Below the pieces are notes generated by a model, which worked only from the letters and a program-made list of their open reading frames with translations, had not been told where the DNA came from and made no database searches. A stretch of DNA of 64,000 nucleotides from Colletes latitarsis (lineage: Eukaryota; Arthropoda; Insecta; Hymenoptera; Colletidae): contig NC_135140.1 of the NCBI RefSeq assembly GCF_051014445.1, positions 16,237,501 through 16,301,500 of the forward strand, read 5' to 3'. A program made the translations under genes and the position numbers. Below are positions 12,057 through 23,377 of the stretch, piece by piece; the first letter of the stretch is position 1; each line of letters starts with the position of its first letter.

Positions 12057-13300
12057 GGAGACGAAGTCAAGGAACGTTATATTAGCGCGTAAAGGACGCC
12101 ATGTTAGGTAAACGACTCGAAGAAATTTCAAACGGAATATTGGTAACCTTTCAATTATTACAACAAGTAACATTTATATTTATATATTTTTGTTTATTTA
12201 TTGAGTTTTTTACGTTGCAAGCATGATATAAAATTATATAATCGGTCAGTGTTAAGATGAAACATAAAACTGGTTAACGAAGTTTCGAATTTTGTGGTAC
12301 TTCAAAATGGCGTCGGTAGATATTCGTGATTCTGATCGTGGTTGAACATTTCCAAGTATTATTCATTTAGTTGATTATTTACAATGCTTTCTTTATGAAT
12401 TATCATAATTGCAATTTGCATACATATTCCGATGCAAATTTAGGAAAACGTAGAAATTGCGTAGTTGGAATATACTATTGAAGCATAAATAGTTAACGAA
12501 CTTCAATTGTTGCAAATTTCAGAATATTTATAAAAATTATTGGATATTCCAACATCCGATTAAATAAACATAATCATGCTTACAACTCAAGTAGTATTTC
12601 TGTTGATGAATAAGGAAAAAAAAAGAAAACCAGTAGGAAAAGCACACGTGTGCTTGTATTTTTTCTCTCCTATCCCTTTCCTTTCAGGATTTTTTTTTTT
12701 TGTTGGCCGCGCGCAATGCGGCCGATAGCTTCAGTGTTTGCTGCGTAGAAAGTTCGTTTTTAAGGGTGCAGTGACCCTAAATAAATTCTCGTTTACATCT
12801 TAGGCAAACGCGAAAATAGAGTCAGTGTTTATTACGCAATTATAAATTATTTCCAGAGCATCGTGGCTCTCCTTGTTTTATGAATCGCGAAAATAGAATC
12901 ATTTGTTCGCCGATTTCAATTTTCGGTCGCGATAATCTATTTTAATATCTACTAATAAACTTCATTATTTTTTCTATTTGAAATTTAAACTCCTCGTTAC
13001 CGGTATTAGACTCTGTGCATCACCGAAGAGGAAAATTTGGCGATGCCCACGAGCAAAAAATGTAAGTATCATCGTACTTAGTTCTGAGTATGTTTAGGAA
13101 AAAATTGTTTAAAATTTTTCTATATAAAATTTCCAAAATCAGCAAAAATCTTAATTAAAATTCAAATTTCTATAATTTAAAAAATAGGGTGTTATATTTT
13201 CTACTTCTTTTTACAGGATCCTGATACAGGATATTTACAGGATATTTCATCAACATATTTATGGATCCACCCTCATGGACTTCGTCGATGTCTTCGCTGA
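11725..13300 (+). CDS. Speculative spliced microprotein or lncRNA
   Basis: Hypothetical join of 11725-11759, 13010-13061 and 13217-13300, giving 56 codons without a stop. The first piece begins MSGLVFVSRPA in copy 3 of the triplicated unit; copy 2 has the equivalent start at 11251-11285. The middle piece lies between GTATTAG and GTAAGT. The last piece follows TTTTTACAG. Phases agree (2, then 0). The only other ATG in the middle exon (13052) reads MPTSKK and then stops across the junction. I recognise no family. An AATAAA at 13563-13568 could end the transcript. A non-coding RNA with alternative first exons is equally possible. The basis is splice signals and phase only; a 1-in-3 chance agreement at each junction keeps this weak. 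Confidence 0.25.
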
Positions 13301-13465
13301 TGACTTCAAATGGACAACATCATCATCTGCGTATTTACATTCTGCGATTGAGTGAGTCGCATGGCATTTATGTTCCTCTGGTCCCCAACCATGTTGTAGG
13401 ATGAAAGATCCGAATCAACACGGGTGACCAGTTGTATACTTAGTATTTTTGGCGAGTTTTGTGAC

Positions 13466-13488
13466 CGCGGGTATTTTATATACCCGCG
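13466..13488. repeat. Perfect 9 bp inverted repeat
   Basis: CGCGGGTAT and ATACCCGCG are separated by 5 bases. This makes a GC-rich hairpin in AT-rich surroundings, inside the possible 3' exon described above. Confidence 0.6.
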
Positions 13489-13599
13489 AGTAGTAACGAC
13501 TATTGTTATATTTTTTTAGTACAGGCTAGAATCTTCTTGCACTCGCGTTTTTTAATGTAACAAATAAATGTTTCTCGACGTGATAAATGATCTTTATGA

Positions 13600-14690
13600 A
13601 ATATGTAAAATATTTTCATTAACTTTGCATAAATTATATGATTAAGTAGAATATAAATTGATATAATGTGAAAACATTATATTAATCATATGATCAAGTA
13701 GTATATGAATATCGATTAATATAGATACAATATCATTGTCATTATACAATAATTCGTACATTAATATAATTATTAAGTATCGATCGTTTCTTTAATTAAT
13801 GATGTATTTTACGTGCAAGAAGATGTTTCGTGACTGGTCGATTTTCAAATCAAAGTAACATGCATGTTAGTTTGATCTTTTAAAAAATTTACTTTGACGA
13901 CAAAATCGACCAATTATAATTGAATATTTTGAATAATAATTTAATAAATTTATTTCAATAATCTATTTCAATTTTCAAAGTCAATTATTTTATCATGAAG
14001 TCTTAAGTAAAGTCTTTCATTTTACATAATTAAATTTCAATCAAGAAATAATAAATTTTTTTCAATAATAATATTTTTCAGTATTAACGTAATATTAACA
14101 TATTATATATAAAAAGGTCGAGTCATTTTTACTAAAAATTAAATAAGAAATACCGTTTAGCGCCATTTGTTTAATTAATCACTTTTTTAGTCAGGATTTC
14201 CAGAATAATCTTTCCGTGCTCGTTGCCTGAGTTCATGCACATGTCCAGGTGCTACTTGCATGAGCAAATGCAACGGGGCACGATGACTTAGTTTGTAAAA
14301 TTTCTAATAAATCATATGTGTGCGGCTGACACGGCTAGTGATTCGTGCACGACGTAATCTCCATATGTATGTGTTTGTGGTTAGGATGTGGAATTACGTC
14401 GTTTAAACAATTCACTATAATTCATTACATTTCTATAAATTGCAACATTAAACTTCTATTTATCAATTTACCATACGAATTATTGATATTATTCGCATAT
14501 TCATTTTAATACACAATGACTATAGTAGTTCATACTACAATAAATTAACAAATTCAACATAATTGATTAGAGACTTTATGTTATATTAAATAATACAAAG
14601 ATTTTATATTAAGTTAAAATATTATCTATAATATAAATACGCAATGGTCACTAGTTTGTGTCAGCTGATTTCAGGAATTGGTACGTACCT
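13600..14690. other. AT-rich sequence without recognised features
   Basis: No ORF, RNA gene or ordered repeat is seen. TATATA- and ATTAAT-rich sequence predominates. Confidence 0.4.
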
Positions 14691-14707
14691 TAGAGTGTGA
14701 ATGTTTG

Positions 14708-14768
14708 CAATGTTCGGGTGTCGGAGGAACCCCGGGGAGTCCTCTCTAGTTTAGGTCGCGCCCGAACA
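14708..14768 (+). repeat. Long GC-rich stem-loop
   Basis: ATGTTCGGGTG pairs with CGCCCGAACAT (11 bp, one wobble pair). The interior carries a GAGGA/TCCTC pair around CCCCGGGG. It could be a structured RNA element, but I recognise no RNA family. Confidence 0.5.
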
Positions 14769-15202
14769 TACTGTATGAGAACCGTGGAGTGTTTGTTTGA
14801 GAGAATGCGTTTTGCCATTTTTTAAATATAGGGTTAGGTAGGTAGGTAACTTTCTGGAATGTCTGCTAGATTTAAGTAGGTAGGGTCAGGGCAGGACTGT
14901 CCACATTAGTTATTCGGGTAGGCATTTTTTCGCGTGGCTGTCCTGTACCTGTAGGTACGATTTTTAGAGTTGAAAAGTCAGCCGATACAAACGGTTTCCA
15001 CCGTTTGTTTTGGTGTTACTATCGATTCTTGAAATCGCTACGACTTCATCAAAGTCGTTCTTCGCGTTCGCGGTCGCGATTAGGCCCCCTCGAAACGCTC
15101 GTCCCGCTCAAGTTACTTCGCACGTGTTCCGATAACAGTTCGTAGAATTGTTGGAGGCTGCGTATTGCACGGAGTGCTTGAGCCTAGTATTAAGTTTCAG
15201 GC

Positions 15203-15361
15203 TTTGGCAGGACCGCCGAAGAAAGAAGAGGCTCAAAGAGTCGAAGAGGCTCTGACAAATTGTCTCAAGAGTGGGCTGCAACAAATGGCTCTTCATCTTC
15301 ATCTTCGGATGAGGATGGAAAGTCATTCTTGTTACTACATTGTCACTTTTTTCGCCTGTAG
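15203..15361 (+). other. Short open frame with a Ser/Asp tract, possibly an exon remnant
   Basis: A frame open from an acceptor-like AAGTTTCAG (ending 15200) to TAG at 15359-15361 reads TAEERRGSKSRRGSDKLSQE. It then has NGSSSSSSDEDG, a composition typical of nuclear proteins. No partner exon was found. A competing frame is also open through here and runs into the 75 bp repeats. I do not recognise it. Confidence 0.2.
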
Positions 15362-15377
15362 TTTTGTAGTTTGTTTT

Positions 15378-15513
15378 CTTGGCTGGCTCACGTATGCATG
15401 TACTTTGTACATGATTGCACCATACATGCCAGCCATCCCTCCCCTGTATTCTATTGGTTGGCTCACGTATGCATGTACTTTGTACATGATTGCACCATAC
15501 ATGCCAGCCATCG
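15378..15513. repeat. 75 bp hairpin doublet
   Basis: Two copies of about 54 bp are nearly identical (GGCTCACGTATGCATGTACT at 15385 and 15460, period 75). Each can fold: TGGCTGGC pairs with GCCAGCCA at the ends, and GCATGTAC/GTACATG lies around a 3-base loop. The doublet lies next to the GTTGCGA array. Confidence 0.8.
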
Positions 15514-15666
15514 GGGCAATTCGCGGTTTAAATATCAATATTAACATGTTTATTGCCATTTCAAATTTACATTAATTCTTTAATAATACTTTGAACAAAT
15601 TCTAATATTTTCAATATAGTTATAAAATAACATCATCGAATATATTTATAACTTTTTTCATTATAT

Positions 15667-16862
15667 ATTCATAGAGTTGCGAACAATCACGATTCGCGTT
15701 GTTTTTTTACTCTTTTATACATACAAAAGATATCACCCGCGTTTGCAATTTTTATATTATAAATTAGCGTTGCGATCCTAATCAATCGTGCGATTTTTTA
15801 TTTAGCGTAGCAATATTTTCAATGCCCAAATTCTACCCCATTTTTAGTACTAGAAGTAGTTAGTTCATTTAGTGGCCAGTACTGGCCCATGATTCAAGAT
15901 AGAGTTGCGAATAACATACAAATGTTCGCGTTTGTTCGTAGAGTTGCGAATAAATATTTATCGCGTTGATGTGTTAGTGTTGCGACTAAACACGATTCGC
16001 GATTGTTTTTTCGCAAACTTAGGAACCGGGCGTTTGCTTTAAAAATAGAGTTGCGAATTTTTAGTAAACGCGATTGCGAATTAGAGTTGCGAATTATTAT
16101 TTTTCGCGTTTGCATTTCAGAGTAGTGTTGCGAATAATCACCAATCGCGGTTGCTTTTATTGTTATAAATCGCGTTTGGAATTTTTATATTATATATTAG
16201 CGTTGCGATTGTTGATTTATCGCGTTGTTTGACCCATAGTGTTGCGATATTTTGAAATATCTAACTTCATCCCAATATGTGCCACTATATTGTAGTTTGC
16301 AGTAGTTAATTTATTTATTGCATGTGTATTTGTATCAACTACAGACGCCGCCAGCACTTGGTCCAGGTTTTTTGGGCAAAACGCGATTTGTATTAGCGTT
16401 GCGAGACAAATATAATATTTTCATTAAAGATAGAGTTGCGAAAAATATGCAATAATCGTGTTTGCTTATAGAGTTGCGAATTCCTATTTTTCGCGTTTCC
16501 TTTTCAGGGTAGTGTTGCGAATTTCATACGCGATTGCTTTTATTGTTATTTAAGAATAGCGTTGCGAATGCACTGATCGGTTTACTCTTAGCGTTGCGAA
16601 TTACTATTTTTCGCGCTTGCTTTTCAGGGTAGTGTTGCGAATAATCACCTTTCGCGGTTGCTTTTATTGTTATAAATCGCGTTTGGAATTTTTGTATTAT
16701 TAATTAGCGTTGCGATCTTGATTTATCGCGTTTTTATTAATTAGTGTTGCGATTAAATGCCCAGAATCTGACTCTGGCCACGACTCCAAGATCATCAAGA
16801 CGCAGCTGGACTACAAAGCCTCGGATGGCTCAACTTTATCATTAAAATTAGTGTTGCGTATT
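15667..16862. repeat. Degenerate ~37 bp minisatellite, GTTGCGA array
   Basis: About 20 copies of A-G-N-GTTGCGA occur near 15673, 15767, 15902, 15941, 15976, 16049, 16084, 16126, 16201, 16240, 16396, 16434, 16471, 16512, 16559, 16593, 16632, 16707, 16744 and 16853. Spacing is usually 34-41 bp or about twice that. Most are followed 12-25 bases on by CGCG-T-TTGC or TTCGCG, so each unit can form a small hairpin (TTGCGAA/TTCGC). The base before GTTGCGA alternates between AGA, AGT and AGC. No protein is encoded. Confidence 0.85.
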
Positions 16863-16962
16863 GTTTAATATGGATGCACGTGGTTTAATTAATAAAGAAA
16901 CCCTTTGTGGTTCATCTTGCGAATAATAAGCATCCCTCGCGATTTTTGTATTTTATAAATTA

Positions 16963-17720
16963 GATTGGTCCACTCACGAGTTGTTATTTGGATTTCAAAG
17001 TAGACAATTTATTCTATGTGAAATATATCTTTTTTTTTTATATACGTCAATAGAAATACTGCTTAAAAGTACTGTTGCTTTTTTATCACAATAAATACGA
17101 GTCTATTTTGTCAATGCATAATTATTCTTTTTTGTTGCCACTAATACATTTTCATTTCAGCTTACTAATCGTTTGAACAAGTTCTTTTTACAGAGTATAC
17201 GAGCATAGGTGAATCGAATTGGAAATAATTAATGGTAAAACTTACTACAAGATACAAGATTCGATCGTTCTTAGGGCAATATCTGTCTCATACAAATTCT
17301 ATTTATTGTCTGAGTTTTTGTTTCAGGTGAACATCGAGGGATTGACAAAGATACCAAGAAGAACATATCTTTTCATGTTTGTTTGTTTTATTTGAATTAT
17401 GTTTGTTTTATATGAGCGCGTGTTTCAGAAAAACATCATGGGATTAACGAAGACGTCAAGGAGAAAATATTTTCTCATATTTCTACAAATTGCGTTAGGA
17501 TATAAGTATGAATGTATCGTTAAGTTATTATTATTAGTGGCCACTACAAGTACCGAAATTATGAAATAAACAACCAAGCGCTACAACGTTTTATTAGATA
17601 CTAGCGAAATATAAACATACGTTCAAGTAGGACCAATTAATATAAAGGTACATATTGGTATTCCACTGGACAGTGGAACAGGATTAATACGTGCAATCAC
17701 ACATCTCCACTTCATTTTCC
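16963..17720. other. AT-rich sequence without recognised features
   Basis: A pair of similar ~60 bp segments occurs near 17325-17390 and 17425-17490 (TTTCAGGTGAACATCGAGGG and TTTCAGAAAAACATCATGGG). Each is followed by a similar TTGACAAAGA/TTAACGAAGA run, so they look like a diverged local duplication. No gene is seen. Confidence 0.4.
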
Positions 17721-17721
17721 A

Positions 17722-17992
17722 GTGTCTTATTAGGCACTGTCATACACATACACGCACAAATACATATTGATATTTATGTATCATTTATGTATTTATTTCG
17801 TTCGTAAAAAACATGTGTCTTATTAGACACTGTAACACGTATATACACAAATACATACTGATATTTATGTATCATTTATGTATTTATTTCATGCATGAAA
17901 AACATGTGTCTTATTAGACACTGTCATACGTATATACACAAATACATACTGGTATTTGTGTATCTATTTCGTTCATAGAAAACATGTGGTGG
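17722..17992. repeat. 93 bp tandem repeat, about 2.9 copies
   Basis: GTGTCTTATTAGACACTGT recurs at 17722, 17815 and 17906 (periods 93 and 91), each time followed by CACAAATACATA and TTTATGTATC. GTGTCTTATTAGACAC is itself a near-palindrome. Confidence 0.85.
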
Positions 17993-17999
17993 ATGATCT

Positions 18000-20900
18000 C
18001 ACATGTATCGATATTTTATTAGGTGTTTGGCCTTTTTATCAGGCAGTTCTTCTCAAAACTCTCTCCTTGTCGTTCATTTCTAACGACAGTCGAATTTAGA
18101 TAGCTTTTCTCATAGGAGAAAATATCCAAAGATGTTAGGATTCCTCGCCAAAGGAGGGTGGTTGGGGTGAGGCTAGGGTGGGTCTCCATTCGCAGCAACC
18201 TCCTCGCGGTGAGACCTGGGGATTATTATTTGGCATGTAATTAATTTTATCGCTTGTCACTGTATAATATAATTATTTAATAATTAATTACATAGCAAAT
18301 AATATGAGCTAATGGCTGCGATCTTTCTCGGATAGTTTAGTACAAATATAGCTTCTTCGTCAGATCCAAAGCAATCGATACTTGGATATAATTTGATTTC
18401 ATTCTGAATCGATAATTGAATTTGACAACAAAATAGTAACGAGCGATCAACTCCATTAATCAACTAATTGCAATTGTTTTACAAAAAATATGGGTTGAAC
18501 TTAACATTTTTTATCTCGAAACTGGAGTAGCTGAGTTTTATTTCTTAATGAGAGAAACGATTTAAATATAGACTTACGTAAACTCGGGGTAGATTAAGAG
18601 TTAAGAATCTCGATGTCCCTTGAAATTGCTCTTGTTCGACTATTTGCTGATAAATTTTTTTAAATTTACGCAGTGTACCGCGTAGACGCGAAGTGGGGTA
18701 CTTTCACTGGAAGAAATAAACTCCGTTTTGATTGGTAAATAATACGTGATTTCGTTTAATCGATGGGCTTAATGTAATATAATATTATTTGTTAATAGAA
18801 TCCACTTAAATTAGAATGAATTATCCATTTTTCAAAGTAAGGCTTAATGAAAGTAAGCAGTGAACATGTTGTCTCCGTTCATTGTTGAACTTCTTACGAC
18901 AGAGAATGATGTGCAGGCCAGATAAGGTAATTTTCTTTGATAACGAGATCCCATGGATTTCATGGATGCGTATTGTGCATTTTCTTTCGGGAAAAATTCA
19001 CATCCTGCCAAGCCTGAGTTTCTTGTTGTATATGGTAAACAAAGCGAACAGGAAATATTCTACATTTAATCGTGAACAAAAACTTCATATCTTCGTAAAT
19101 TACTATTATATGGAGAAAATTTAGTTTACTATTATATAGTTACAAGCCATTTATGTTCATTATTCGATGAACATTTGTGGGAATAAATAAAATAATGATT
19201 GGAAAATCATGTGGGGAATACACTTAATCTTTTTTTCTAAGTTTATTTCTTTGTTATAAACATATCTCTAGAAACCTGAAAATGTAGATTGAAACGTTGA
19301 ATAGACAAAAAGTTTCAATTTTAAATTTGCTTTAGAAAGGCGAAAAGTATTATTGTTTTGGTATACTTTCCGATGTCGGTGATTAGACATTTAAGTAAAA
19401 TTAAAAGATAAAGAATGGTAACAAATTGCACTTTCAACAGGGCACCTTCGTTGCCATAAACAATTTACAAATCCGTCATTTTCTGAGATACTTTACCACA
19501 AGATTACAGTCCGCGTTCTCGGTTTCGTGCTGGCTAACCCTTTTTTTCCTCGTTCCATGTTTAACACATACCTAAGCAATCGTCGTTTTGTCTGACCGAA
19601 ACATTTTCTAAGAACGTACATAACAGTAAAGTGAAAAGAACTAACCTCTCCCCTGGTAAATGGAGGACCGAGAAAGCGTTGGAAAAGAACGAAAGTTAAT
19701 GTTGCTGTGATCATTACGGTGGCTCGACATTGAAAGTAAATGCACGAAAATTGCATAATTCAGAAATAAATTAAGTCGGAAAATGTGTGAATTTTTAATA
19801 GATTTCTTGGCCTTTTTTTACAAAAGTATTTGCAAAAAACGTCCCATTTGGATAGTAATAATTAAAATTTTTAGATTAAAACGTTGCCAGTTTTTGATTT
19901 AATACTTTTATGGCGTTTGAAAGTATACAAAATGTACAAGTTTGTTTATAATTCGTCTTGTTTCACAAAAAGAAGGCAACTTTAAAATTGATAATGCTTT
20001 TGGTGAAAGTATGCAATCGATTCCACGATAACGTGACGTTAGGATCCTCTGTCGCATTATGCTTACCATGAATTCAGGGTAAGAAGAGTGCAGCCTTGAT
20101 ACACTTTGCAAAATTACGCTACGATACACTCGGCTTCACAGATGCTCTACTTTTGTTCGCGGCTGTTAAAGCTTAATTTACATATTTAAACGAACCAAAC
20201 TCTTCTTTTAAGGAAAGTGATCGCGAGAGAGGAAGAATTCGAAGAAATTTAGAAACGTTTAACAGTGGCTTTTACGTTCGTAATATAAAATTAAAAAATA
20301 TTCGTCAATTATTTGAAAACAGTGATTCAAACGATGAAGCATTTCATCCTAATTTACATGCTTTCCTAAGAAATCTTTAAATAATTTGTCGTTTAAAGTA
20401 GTATTTTTTTTTCATTTTGAATTTTACGTAACGCTTTCTAAGACTGATTAGAGGTATTTTTATCGACATTTATTTCCACACGGTCTAATGGTTGAGAGAT
20501 TCATAGACATGGGCGTGTGCATCGTGAGAAAGTGCTCCCCGAAGAATGTGAATCACAAGAAAACAGGAGACGATTAGTTTGCACGCAAACTATCCATTTA
20601 AAGTTGCACAACTTAAAAAGGTTGGTCGTTTTCTTGGGGGAACAAAGCCATCAGTTTGTAGTCGGGATAAGCAGGCTTATTTACTTGGACACTGTCGAAA
20701 TTGCACGTGCATTCTTACATCGAAAATAACTAGTTCTGTTACAGACAAAACTGTTATTCTCCGCTGGAAAAATATCAACTTGAAAATGCAATAATTAAAA
20801 ACATTTTATTGTATCAATAGGACTGTTTAAATAGAATTTTTCAAAATAAGTAAAATAATCTTTTTTTTTTTCAATTATTTTTCAATAAAAAAAATGTTTA

Positions 20901-23377
20901 AAAACTTAAACGTTTCAAAATTTTACTAAAAGTGCAAATATATCAATGTATCAAAAAGAAACGTTCCTCCCCAAACTCAGGTGTTACAAAATATAGGAAA
21001 AAAAATATTTACATGTTATTTAAGTAAATTTTCATTGTCCTTATCAATTGAAATTACGAGTTTGCAAACTACTTTAAAGTTTTTTTTCGAATATTGTGTG
21101 CAATACGATTCCAAGAAACGGTAAACAATTTCGTTGGAATCGATCGTCGCGGTTGGCCAAATAATTTCAGATCAATTCCGGGAGAACTGTCGCAATTCAG
21201 GAAACGACACCTGCAACACGAACGAAAGATATTTAACGCGGGTGAAACTATTTCCCGCGTTCATTTCGCGACGGGCCATTGTTCTGTTTGGTGTGTATCG
21301 ATTGTGCAAAGGCGCGAGTTTGCAGTTCCTTGAAAGCGAAATCTCTTGTTACGGTTAACTTCCTCTCGTCCCCGCGAAGATTTATGTTGAGATTGTTCCT
21401 TCCCGCGGTATTGTTGCACGTAAGCGAAGATTTATCACGATTATTATTCCGCCTAATTGCTTGCAATCTTAAAATACGATAGAGCCGTTAAGCCGTTAAC
21501 AACTTAAGAAAAGGAGAAAAGACTTGAATCGTTCGCGAAAAGTAGAATCATACAGCAATTAAAAGGTATACAAATGTAAAGGAAACATATAATAACAGTT
21601 TAAGGGGTAAAACCAATTTTTTCTGGATAAATAATGAAATAATTATGATATTTGTTTAAAGGATATTGATTTGATAAAATTAGAAAATGTTTCACTAAAC
21701 AAAATTTAGATTGGATAAAAGTAGCAGAATCATCCAGAAATTATCTAACAGAACTCGATAACTGTGTATCACATCTGCTAGTCAAGTACCGTTAGATGCA
21801 ACACACCAGATCCATTCACTGTAAATTCCAGCAAACAAGATTCTTCTATTTTGCTATTGCAAACTGCGATGGACAGTCACTCGGTCGGTCGCTGAATTTG
21901 CCGTTCCCAATACTTGGCTAATACTTGGTCGATCGAGGCTAGGTTTAGAAACAGGGATTTAGCTAAGGCTACAGTGACTCGAGCCTCCCTCGATCGATCA
22001 GAAAAATCTATCAAGACTTGCTAGTTAGACTTTCATATTTTAGTTTTCCACAGCGTTTTCTGAACTTTGATCAGGCAGATCTTGAAATTAGGTCTCGGAC
22101 TACTTGTCAAATTTTTCTGTGGATATAATTTTTTTAATTTCTATGTATTGTAAAATATCTCGAATTAAATTTAGATTTTAAATAGAAATAATCATGTTTG
22201 AATATTCAATGTTTATTCGTTGTACTCGAATACTTGTAACGTATCTTTTTGCCCTAATTACCGTTTTCATCTGATTCAAAGGCACAGAATTACAATTTCA
22301 AGAGAGATTTTTAACACGGTCGTTTACGTCTGTCCTCTGCCCTTTGAGCTTTGTCCGAGAAAGACACGAGCTACTTAAAAACTTAGATCGTATCTGCAGT
22401 TTAGATTAGATTCCATCTCACGTCGACAATAGATATCTAAATTATTTATTAGGTTCTTTCTTTTGTAAATGATTATCAGGAAACGTAAAGGCTCGTACGA
22501 AAGTAAATGGTTGATCAAGATAAAGTCCTAATCATATGCAGGAACTAGCAGACTCCATTTCTCGTATAACTCTGGTATCCTAAAAATGGACGAAGAGAAG
22601 TCCTGGGGAGCTTGACCACTGAGGTAGGACATTAAACTACAATGGGAAACCGTAGCAACGAGCTGAGGTGGTAGGATGAGAGGTGAACGCGTCTCGAATC
22701 CTCTTTTCTTCACGGAAATGGTCGAAAGTGTAACAGTAGGTTTCTCAGAGTGCAGCTAAGAACTCCGCCGCTCTCTGGATGATTCTGATCAGGCGAACTG
22801 CCATTCCTCTAATGCTACGGAGCAAGCTCGATTAGGTAGACCGTCGGGGGTCACTTAGGTTCAGCAGAACAGTGAATTCTGGGGTCGTGTGCGCACGGTG
22901 GTAGGAGGAATAATAGTGGGAACCATTGGACCAGGTGCCTTTGATAAGTTTAGTGCTCGTTTCGCTCTCCTGCCGTGAAGAGACTCCTGCGTTGACTTTG
23001 GAAAACAGAGATTGGGTTCTGTCAGGCGTGATAAGTGCGCGAAACTTTGATTCGTTATTGTAATTCGTGAAAAATGCGACTCCCTCGAAGAACCAAAAAC
23101 ATATTATTTTAACGTAATTACTTGAATTTTATATATTTTTATATTAAATATACGAAGATATCGTTCCGAGATACGGGACTTTGAGTTCGATGAAGCGATC
23201 GACGATGATCTACGGTCGATGATCCTCGATGGATCTTTCTATTGCATCGATCTCGTGCAACGAACGATGATGTCTCGTACGAAAGGCGACGATCCTTCGA
23301 TACCAGGACTTTTAACTCTGACTATGTCGAACGAGTTCAGAACGATTCGTAGCTGATATGACATGAAAGCGTGCTCG
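18000..23377. other. Gene-poor interval, 5.4 kb
   Basis: I find no exon chain that survives phase checks. Short open frames near 18882, 20517 and 21094 have no family features. A GC-richer stretch (about 22540-23040) and a TCGAT/GATC-dense stretch (about 23180-23290) lie just upstream of the phospholipase gene. They may be its promoter or 5' exons. An inverted repeat built on TCGATCGAGG lies at about 21930-22000. Confidence 0.4.

Noticed and set aside
13052..13061. ATG reading MPTSKK before a GTAAGT donor as a coding start
   Set aside because: Joining to any of the three tandem ACAG acceptors at 13216-13238 gives an immediate TGA.
14825..14850. TTAGG-like run (GGGTTAGGTAGGTAGGTAAC)
   Set aside because: Only one TTAGG occurs, and the rest is TAGG; it is not an interstitial telomere array.
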